Below, one piece after another: positions 1-5,080 of a DNA stretch of 5,080 nucleotides (position 1 is the first letter of the stretch; every line of letters starts with the position of its first letter). The notes beneath the pieces are model-generated. The model did not search any database, had not been told where the DNA came from, and saw only the letters and a program-made list of their open reading frames with translations. The stretch spans positions 1 to 5,080 of the forward strand of contig JAUYDU010000414.1 in NCBI GenBank assembly GCA_030691665.1, read 5' to 3'. The stretch is from Chloroflexota bacterium (GTDB taxonomy: Bacteria; Chloroflexota; Dehalococcoidia; SM23-28-2). The position numbers were made by a program, and so were the translations under genes.

Positions 1-199
1 GAATTTTGGGCTGCCTTTCGGCCACCATGTCCCACAGGCCCGCCTTGGAGGCGCCCGATCCCACCAGCCACAGAGTGCGGCCCGGGGCGGCCCGCTCCAG
101 GTCCCAGAGGAAGAGGCTCTTGGCCAGGGCCGGCGGCCCCGCCAGGAGCACGTGGACGGGCTTCTCCGCACTGACCGCCACACGCAGCAGCTCCTTCAC
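1..199 (-). CDS. AAA-type P-loop ATPase, N-terminal part (runs off left edge; 5' end uncertain)
   Basis: Reading the minus strand from a GTG at 199-197 gives 66 residues, open to the window edge. Residues 15-31 read VHVLLAGPPALAKSLFL. This is a beta strand followed by a Walker A P-loop (G21-P-P-A-L-A-K27-S28), which binds ATP phosphate. It is preceded by a helix (KELLRVAVSAEKP) and followed by the segment LVGSGASKAGLWDMVAE, the usual strand and helix leading to Walker B. Walker B, sensor and arginine-finger residues lie outside the window. From memory this resembles AAA+ ATPases of the MoxR/MCM-like kind seen in archaea and some thermophilic bacteria; substrate and partners are unknown. The GTG is the only ATG/GTG/TTG start in frame before the stop at 307-305, and no Shine-Dalgarno precedes it. 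Relatives I recall carry more sequence ahead of the P-loop, so the gene may be 5'-truncated. It is transcribed away from the methylase gene. The ATPase fold is fairly secure; intactness is not. Confidence 0.6.
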   Translation of the reverse strand, partial: MKELLRVAVSAEKPVHVLLAGPPALAKSLFLWDLERAAPGRTLWLVGSGASKAGLWDMVAERQPKI

Positions 200-990
200 G
201 TCGGACGCTGCACATTCTGACTTTCGGTTGGATTCCGGCAGGGGCGTCCGTTCCCCAGCTCTCAGGTGAGCGCGACCTGTCCGCTCTCTTGGGAAAGCCG
301 GACCTTACGGTCCACTCCGCGTTGCGGGACCGGTTGGGCGAATTCCGCAGATGGCCAGCGTGAGCGCCATGCTTACACCAACGTGGCCCACTTGCTCGTC
401 GCCTACGTGGTCACCTCCCGCCAGGCCATTGTGGGACGACTGCTAGCCCAACGAACGAGGGCAACTCACATCTTGTGCAGAGGCTCCGGCGATGGCCAGA
501 GCCTCTGCACGTCGGCGTCGCCGCTTCGCCTGACGCGACCTGCCACTGACCGTGCGTGTCTAGGCTGTGGCAGAGAAGGCAACCCCTGTGACCTCTGACA
601 AGAAGCCAGCAAGGGGCCACGCTATCCGCCGCATCTCGCGGCGCCTAGTCTCCGGGCCCGAGCGGTGATCGCTGACTCCACACCGCCGACTATGCAGGAG
701 CCAGCTCATTCTACCATCCGGGCGGTGCCAGACGGCGGCGCCGTTGGCTGGAACTGTGATTGGGCCAGCCTTTGACCCTCCTGGCCGGCCAGTGGTTCGT
801 CCATCGGGCAGGTTTGACCTGAGGGGCCACATAGACTCCTTGCCTAGTGGCATTCACACCTTGGGCGTTGACGAGTGGGTGTAACGCTGGCGAAGTCAGC
901 GCAGGTTACAGCCATAGTGGCACCGGAACGGGCGTAGTCACTCCAGGTTGCGCTACCCTCTTCTTCCTTCCGCTCCGCAACGACGGCCTT
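200..990. other. Long region with no supportable gene
   Basis: About 790 bases separate the leftward ATPase fragment from the rightward methylase gene. All reading frames here are short, lack good ribosome binding sites, and give low-complexity or Cys/Arg/Ser-rich translations typical of non-coding GC-rich DNA. The region contains a strong hairpin at 475-510, weaker potential hairpins at 727-748 and 881-909, and a 12-base perfect palindrome at 781-792. Two stretches translate into protein-like sequence without a proper gene around them (about 259-360 and 370-450, plus strand) and could be relics of decayed genes. No tRNA, rRNA, CRISPR repeat or insertion-sequence end was recognised. A small RNA or divergent regulatory region is possible but unsupported. 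Confidence 0.6.
475..510. repeat. Perfect 12-bp inverted repeat (stem-loop) in the intergenic region
   Basis: GTGCAGAGGCTC at 475-486 is followed, after 12 bases, by its exact reverse complement GAGCCTCTGCAC at 499-510. The loop can form three further pairs (488-490 with 495-497) after one mismatch, closing on a GATG tetraloop. The structure would be very stable as RNA on either strand. No T-run follows on either side, so it is not a standard intrinsic terminator. It could be a factor-assisted terminator of a lost gene, a repeat of the REP type, or a protein-binding palindrome; only one copy is visible. Confidence 0.7.
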
Positions 991-1017
991 TCGACATTGG
1001 TGTCCCAGGACTATAAT
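991..1017 (+). promoter_or_regulatory. Probable sigma-70-type promoter of the methylase gene
   Basis: A perfect TATAAT -10 hexamer lies at 1012-1017. TCGACA at 991-996 matches five of six bases of the TTGACA -35 element, with a shorter than ideal 15-base spacer. Transcription would begin near 1024, leaving a leader of about 20 bases that includes the ribosome binding site at 1028-1034. The AT-rich hexamer stands out in GC-rich surroundings. An alternative reading is an archaeal TATA box, since its centre lies about 28 bases before the ATG at 1043, the spacing of leaderless archaeal genes. The good Shine-Dalgarno favours the bacterial reading. Confidence 0.55.
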
Positions 1018-1027
1018 ACAGTTGCAT

Positions 1028-1034
1028 GGGGAGG
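1028..1034 (+). promoter_or_regulatory. Ribosome binding site that fixes the methylase start
   Basis: GGGGAGG lies 8 bases before the ATG at 1043, which is near-ideal Shine-Dalgarno spacing. The upstream in-frame TTG at 1022 has no comparable site and would sit at or before the predicted transcription start. The start at 1043 is therefore preferred. Confidence 0.8.
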
Positions 1035-1042
1035 CTGGCCGA

Positions 1043-4000
1043 ATGCCGTTGTCGCCGGAGCGTTTACGGGAGATCGTTAGCGAGCTAGCGTCGCGCCCTC
1101 GCCACGAGAAGGTACGAACGCTTGTGTACGAGCTTCTGGTGGGTGGCCTGGGAGCCAGCAGCACCGAGGTGGACTTCGAGCGCCCAGTCCCTGAGGTCCA
1201 CGGGCGGATTGACGCCCTGATGGGGCGCACAGTGTTCGAGTTCAAGTCCGACCTTCGCCGCGAGAAGGGCGATGCAGAGGCGAGACTGCCCGACTACCTG
1301 GCCCAGAGGGAAAAGGAAACAGGCCAGCACTTCGTAGGCATCGCCACCGATGGGGCCGAGTTCCTTCCGTACGAGCTACGCGCTGGCAGGCTCCGTTCGC
1401 TTCCTTCGCTCACAACCTCCGTGGACAACCCCAGGGAGTTCCTGGCCTGGCTGAGTTCCACCGTCGCGGTCAGTGCCGACCTGGAGCCGACCCCGGAGGC
1501 TGTCAGACGGGAGCTGGGCCGGGGCAGCCTGGCGTGGCACATGGCCCGGGAAGAGCTTGCGGGCCTCTGGAGCGAAGTGGGTGCCCAGCCGAATGTGCGA
1601 GTAAAGCGGGGCCTGTGGGCCCAGCTCATGGAGCGGGTCTATGGGGCCTGGGTGGACCAGGACGACCTCTTCTTCCAGCACACCTACCTGACCACCATTG
1701 CCAAGACCATGGCCACCTACGTCCTGGGCGTGGATGTGCCTGAGCCTTCCGACCTCCTGGCTGGGCGCCCGTTCCAAGAGGCTGGGATTGGCGGCGCGGT
1801 GGAGTCCGACTTCTTTGACTGGTTACTCGCCTCTAGCCTGGGGAATGCCTTGGTGCGCCGCATCGCGCTGCAAGCGGGGCGCTTTCGGCTGCGGGACGTC
1901 CAGACGGACGTCCTCAAAGGACTGTACGAGTCGCTGGTAGACCCGGAGCAGCGGCACGACCTGGGCGAGTACTATACGCCGGACTGGCTGTCCCAGCGAA
2001 TGTGTGCGCGCGCCATTGAACGACCTCTGGAGCAGCGAGTACTGGACCCCGCCTGCGGGTCGGGAACGTTCCTCTTTCACGCGGTGCGCCGCTTGCTCAG
2101 CGCGGCCGACGAAGCCAAGCTCTCGATCCGGGAGGGTACGGAGGCGGCCTGCCGCCAGGTCCTTGGCGTCGACGTCCACCCGGTATCGGTACAGATTGCC
2201 CGGGTAACCTTTCTTCTCGCCCTCGGAGAGGAGCGACTGCTACACAGGCCACCGCACCTCACAATCCCTGTTTACCTTGGCGATTCTCTCCAGTGGAATA
2301 CCCGTGGCTTCCTCGCAGAGCGTGAAGTGCTTATTGAGGTACCAGGTGGGGGCCCGCTTTTGGAGTTCCCCTTCGACGTAGCAGGCGACCCAGCAATGTT
2401 TGATGCGGTGATAGAGCGCATGCTCCAGTTGAGCAGACAGGACGCACCACCTGAAGGCCTGAGCGCCTGGCTGGAGCGCACCTACGGTCTTGGCCGAGCC
2501 ACAACGGAGACACTGGCGCGGACGTATGAGACGTTGCGTATGCTGCACCGTGACGGGCGAGACCACATTTGGGGCTTCGTGGCCCGAAACCTGGTGCGGC
2601 CGGTGTGGCTCTCCCAAGAGGACCAGAGGGCGGATGTAGTGATCGGCAACCCTCCGTGGCTCTCCTACCGCTACATGGAGCCAGGAACGCAGCGGCGTTT
2701 CCGTGAGGAGTGTCAGCGCCGTGGCCTATGGGCCGGTGGGAAGGTCGCGACGCACCAGGACCTGTCCGGCTACTTCTTTGTCCGCTGTGTAGAGCTCTAC
2801 CTGAAACTTGCGGGAGCCATCGCCTTCGTCATGCCCTATGCGGCCCTGTCTCGAAGGCAGTCCGATGGCTTCCGCTCCGGAGTGTACGGCGCACGCAGAG
2901 GCAAGCGGGTGGAACGGGTCTCCGCCACTGTGCAGTTCACTGAGGCTTGGGCTTTCAGCGACGACGTACAGCCCCTGTTCCCGGTGCCCTCCTGCGTCCT
3001 GTTCGGGCGGCCGGGCGAGGGAAAGGGCAAGGTGCTTCCTGACACCGTGCTTGCTGCCTCTGGGACCTTGCCTCGGCGCGATGCATCAGCGGCCGAGGCA
3101 GACGCGGCGCTCTCCTGGAGAGAGGCGCCTCGGCCACCCTTTGCTGTGGAGGAAGCACCCCCGTCACCCTACCACGACGTGTTCCGTCAGGGCGCCACCA
3201 TCGTGCCACGGGTGCTCTGCGTAGTCCAGCCGGCTCCTGTGGGCGCTGTCGGACCGAACCCGGCTGCTCCCCTGGTGGAAAGCCGGCGCACCAGCCAGGA
3301 GAAACCTCCGTGGAAGCATCTGCCACCCGTGCGCGACAATGTCGAAGGGGAGTTTCTGCGCCCCCTGTACCTGGGCGAGTCGGTGGCCCCCTTCCGGTTG
3401 CTGGAGCCAGTCCTGGCGGTGATTCCCTGGGACGACGAAGGGAAGCGGCTGCTGGACTCAGAAGCCGCCCAGCGGGCAGGCTACATGCACCTTTCTGGCT
3501 GGCTCCAGCAGGCGGAGCGCCTCTGGGCGCAGCACAGCAGGGGTGGGATCACCTTCACCCAGCGGCTTGACTACAACGGGGAACTCACTGCCCAGTTTCC
3601 GACCCCACAACTGCGTGTGGTGTATGCGGCGTCCGGGACACTGCCAGCGGCGGCTATCCTACGAGATTGTTCCGCGCTGGTAGAGCATGCGCTCTACTGG
3701 ATCGCCATAGAGATTGAAGATGAGGCTCGATACCTCACAGCGGTGCTGAACAGCGAAACAGCCCGCGCTCGCGTGGCGGATATGCAGGCCCGCGGCCAGT
3801 GGGGCGCGCGCCACTTCGACAAGGTGATGCTCTCCCTCCCTATCCCCCGCTTCGATGCCTCGAACGCTCTACATGAGGAGCTGGCCAAGGCCGCTGGGCA
3901 AGCCGAGCAGGTGGCTGGTGCCGTGAAGTTGAGAGGGGCTACCCACTTTGTCAGGGCCCGGCAGCTCATCCGCGCTGCCCTTCTGGAGGACGGCGTCGCC

Positions 4001-4054
4001 CAGCGGATTGATAGGTTAGTAGTAGAGCTACTGGGACAACAAGCGGTCCCCTGA
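1043..4054 (+). CDS. Fused PD-(D/E)XK nuclease and N6-adenine DNA methyltransferase (type IIG-like)
   Basis: This 1003-residue protein is predicted to methylate the adenine N6 in a DNA target using S-adenosylmethionine, and probably to cleave unmodified DNA. Residues 20-95 resemble the nuclease fold of type I/IIG restriction subunits: D57, then E66-F67-K68 after eight residues (compare D-X9-E-X-K in MmeI), then a helix with R81 and Y85. Residues about 150-305 form a probable helical connector. The methylase follows in gamma-class order: motif X GEYYTP (308-313), motif I DPACGSGTF (335-343, AdoMet binding), motif II around D377 (GVDVHP), a GDS at 413-415 (motif III), and the catalytic motif IV NPPW (536-539). 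AIAFVMPYA (592-600) is the strand of the later motifs. About 200 residues separate motifs I and IV, implying an insertion near 420-530. Residues 600-1003 are probably the target-recognition region and end with a typical LPIPRFD segment (932-938). There is no helicase motif or signal peptide. The reading frame is intact. Methylase identity is firm; an active nuclease is inferred. Alternatives are a BREX PglX-like or DISARM DrmMI-like methylase. Confidence 0.93.
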   Translation: MPLSPERLREIVSELASRPRHEKVRTLVYELLVGGLGASSTEVDFERPVPEVHGRIDALMGRTVFEFKSDLRREKGDAEARLPDYLAQREKETGQHFVGIATDGAEFLPYELRAGRLRSLPSLTTSVDNPREFLAWLSSTVAVSADLEPTPEAVRRELGRGSLAWHMAREELAGLWSEVGAQPNVRVKRGLWAQLMERVYGAWVDQDDLFFQHTYLTTIAKTMATYVLGVDVPEPSDLLAGRPFQEAGIGGAVESDFFDWLLASSLGNALVRRIALQAGRFRLRDVQTDVLKGLYESLVDPEQRHDLGEYYTPDWLSQRMCARAIERPLEQRVLDPACGSGTFLFHAVRRLLSAADEAKLSIREGTEAACRQVLGVDVHPVSVQIARVTFLLALGEERLLHRPPHLTIPVYLGDSLQWNTRGFLAEREVLIEVPGGGPLLEFPFDVAGDPAMFDAVIERMLQLSRQDAPPEGLSAWLERTYGLGRATTETLARTYETLRMLHRDGRDHIWGFVARNLVRPVWLSQEDQRADVVIGNPPWLSYRYMEPGTQRRFREECQRRGLWAGGKVATHQDLSGYFFVRCVELYLKLAGAIAFVMPYAALSRRQSDGFRSGVYGARRGKRVERVSATVQFTEAWAFSDDVQPLFPVPSCVLFGRPGEGKGKVLPDTVLAASGTLPRRDASAAEADAALSWREAPRPPFAVEEAPPSPYHDVFRQGATIVPRVLCVVQPAPVGAVGPNPAAPLVESRRTSQEKPPWKHLPPVRDNVEGEFLRPLYLGESVAPFRLLEPVLAVIPWDDEGKRLLDSEAAQRAGYMHLSGWLQQAERLWAQHSRGGITFTQRLDYNGELTAQFPTPQLRVVYAASGTLPAAAILRDCSALVEHALYWIAIEIEDEARYLTAVLNSETARARVADMQARGQWGARHFDKVMLSLPIPRFDASNALHEELAKAAGQAEQVAGAVKLRGATHFVRARQLIRAALLEDGVAQRIDRLVVELLGQQAVP

Positions 4055-4160
4055 CGTGCGGCAGGAAGGTGATGGTGAGCCTAATCTGGCAGCAACTACA
4101 ACGATGGCCCCGGAGTCTCGGCACGAGGCTCAATAATGACCCGAGGAAGGAGGGCATGTC
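4055..4160 (+). other. Gap between the two co-directional genes, with a small hairpin
   Basis: The 106-base gap contains GAGTCTCG (4113-4120) and CGAGGCTC (4124-4131), which can pair over eight positions (one G-U in RNA) around a 3-base GCA loop. The sequence after it is AATAATGA rather than a T-run, so it is unlikely to stop transcription by itself. It may protect or process the transcript, or slightly uncouple expression of the second gene. No clear promoter is seen. The two genes are therefore probably one operon, though the gap is longer than in tightly coupled pairs. Confidence 0.4.
4147..4153 (+). promoter_or_regulatory. Ribosome binding site of the downstream gene
   Basis: AAGGAGG at 4147-4153 lies 7 bases before the ATG at 4161 and is close to the ideal bacterial Shine-Dalgarno. 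The ATG at 4156 is followed at once by an in-frame TGA (4162-4164) and can be excluded. An in-frame TGA at 4137-4139 blocks any longer form of the gene starting upstream of that stop. Confidence 0.85.
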
Positions 4161-5080
4161 ATGAGCGAATCGACGCTCCGGACAGAAGCTAGCCAAGTCA
4201 TAGAGCGCTACGTCTCCGACGAGACGATGCTGGATGCGCTGCTACAGTGGGCGAGCAATCCCACCAGCATGAGTGCGGGATACGGCCTCGAAGAGAACTA
4301 CCCATATATAGCGAAGAACCTCGCAGCGCGCTACAGCATCTCCAGGCCAGAGGCAGAGAAGCGTGTCGCGGAACTGCGAAGTGTCTGCAATGGCCTAATT
4401 GAGCAGGTCGAGAAGCTGCTGCATATCGAACCGCGCTGGCGGACCGGCGAAACCCAAGGAACTCTGCTCGCCGCGTTGGAGGAGGAAGCGCCGAAGCGCG
4501 TTCTGCGTCAAGGAGTGCTCAAGCGCCTTCGAGAGGTCAGCGACGAAACGAGGCGTGCGCTGCTGGTGTTTATGCTGCTCGAGAAGGCGGGCTCGACTCT
4601 TATTACGCCCAATAGCTTGAGAAGGCCTGCTGACCGTTACTCTGACGACCAGTCGGGATTCCAGGCCTACTACAAGTCCGTCTTTGATGACACCATGCCA
4701 GCAGTGCGGGTGGTCGACGAGCTAGTGCGGTGTGGCGCGTACAGTGAACTCTATTGGGTGCCTTCACCAACGGCGAAGAGCAGCTCCCAGCCGACTCTGG
4801 TAAAGGCCGTTATTCCCACCGTGGAAGAAATAGAGATGGCCGGTACCCATCTGCCATCGCCCCCCGATATCCCAGCTTTACTTGAATCCCACTGGCGCCA
4901 TGGGGATTTCGACCTTCTCCGAACCATTGATGTCGTCAGCCACTCCTACGGAGGTGTCTGGCGAGCAGACGAACCATTGCCTGTGAAAGCCTCCTCGCCA
5001 GGCTTCATCGGGGTGCATGGTCAACGGGTCGCCCTCTCGCCAGTCATTGCCGCCGCCACCAGACAACAGATGGAGGTCAT
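4161..5080 (+). CDS. Unrecognised protein, N-terminal 306 residues (runs off right edge); candidate partner of the methylase
   Basis: An uninterrupted frame runs from the ATG at 4161 to the window end (306 codons plus two bases), so the full protein is larger. I do not recognise the family. Residues 1-30 and 60-145 are charged and helix-rich (for example KRVLRQGVLKRLREVSDE, 112-129). Residues about 174-226 could be a winged helix: a helix MPAVRVVDELVRCG, then alternating short strands around LYWV, and VIPTVEEIE closing it. From about 230 comes a Pro-rich linker (LPSPPDIP) and another helical segment (ESHWRHGDFDLLRTIDVV). There is no signal peptide, membrane segment, Walker A, nuclease or methylase motif in the visible part. 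A catalytic domain such as an ATPase may begin beyond the edge. It has a strong ribosome binding site and follows the methylase gene on the same strand, 106 bases downstream, suggesting a shared operon and a role in the same restriction or defence system. That role is inferred from position only. Confidence 0.85.
   Translation, partial: MSESTLRTEASQVIERYVSDETMLDALLQWASNPTSMSAGYGLEENYPYIAKNLAARYSISRPEAEKRVAELRSVCNGLIEQVEKLLHIEPRWRTGETQGTLLAALEEEAPKRVLRQGVLKRLREVSDETRRALLVFMLLEKAGSTLITPNSLRRPADRYSDDQSGFQAYYKSVFDDTMPAVRVVDELVRCGAYSELYWVPSPTAKSSSQPTLVKAVIPTVEEIEMAGTHLPSPPDIPALLESHWRHGDFDLLRTIDVVSHSYGGVWRADEPLPVKASSPGFIGVHGQRVALSPVIAAATRQQMEV

Noticed and set aside
727..748. GC-rich hairpin (4 + 5 pairs with one bulge) considered as a terminator
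   Set aside because: No T-run on either strand and no gene ends nearby; the stem is short and GC-rich enough to arise by chance.
781..792. Perfect palindrome CTGGCCGGCCAG
   Set aside because: Short GC palindromes are common in DNA of this composition; there is no loop, second copy or neighbouring element to support an operator.
1022..1042. TTG start giving a methylase seven residues longer
   Set aside because: It has no suitable Shine-Dalgarno, lies at or before the predicted transcription start, and the ATG at 1043 has GGGGAGG at ideal spacing.
847..1080. Plus-strand open frame of 77 codons ahead of the methylase
   Set aside because: It overlaps the promoter, ribosome binding site and first codons of the methylase in another frame, has no convincing ribosome binding site, and its translation is low-complexity (Gly/Ser/Thr-rich).
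844..1245. Minus-strand open frame of 133 codons
   Set aside because: About half lies antisense to the methylase start; the translation is Arg/Ser/Thr-rich with no recognisable motif, as expected for an antisense shadow in GC-rich DNA.
2808..3326. Overlapping frames on both strands inside the methylase C-terminal half
   Set aside because: The methylase frame is continuous through this region and the alternatives are Arg/Pro/Cys-rich shadows.
4399..4620. Plus-strand frame of 73 codons inside the downstream gene
   Set aside because: It lies out of frame within a well-initiated gene, is Arg/Cys/Ser-rich and has no proper start context.
1..5080. CRISPR arrays, tRNA or rRNA genes, and insertion-sequence transposases
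   Set aside because: No spaced direct repeats, cloverleaf sequences or transposase motifs were seen on either strand.

Overview
The window is high-GC DNA (about 60% by eye). It holds one complete large gene, two genes cut by the window edges, and a long stretch with no convincing gene. Two strong, correctly spaced Shine-Dalgarno sequences (1028-1034 and 4147-4153) and a perfect TATAAT hexamer point to a bacterium. The left-edge AAA-type ATPase fragment, with its GPPALAKS P-loop, resembles a group I associate with archaea and some thermophilic bacteria, so an archaeal origin is not fully excluded. No genus can be assigned.

Layout: (1) Positions 1-199, minus strand: the N-terminal part of a P-loop ATPase running leftwards out of the window. 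Its 5' end looks short or truncated. (2) Positions 200-990: about 800 bases without a supportable gene. This stretch holds a 12-bp perfect inverted repeat with a 12-nt loop (475-510), weaker hairpins, and short protein-like fragments that may be decayed genes. (3) Positions 991-1034: a probable promoter and ribosome binding site. (4) Positions 1043-4054, plus strand: a 1003-residue protein joining an N-terminal PD-(D/E)XK nuclease-like domain to a gamma-type N6-adenine DNA methyltransferase (motifs X, I, IV with NPPW) and a long C-terminal region that is probably the target-recognition part. This is the architecture of a single-chain type IIG restriction-modification enzyme, or of the methylase of a larger defence system. 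(5) Positions 4055-4160: a 106-base gap with a small hairpin. (6) Position 4161 to the right edge, plus strand: the first 306 residues of an unrecognised protein, soluble and helix-rich, with a possible winged-helix segment. It is probably co-transcribed with the methylase.

Inference: genes 4 and 6 look like the first two genes of a phage-defence operon reading rightwards. If 4 is a self-sufficient type IIG enzyme it needs no partner. A large co-directional unknown protein directly after it suggests instead a multi-gene system of the BREX, DISARM or undescribed kind. The identity of the second gene, cut by the window edge, decides between these.
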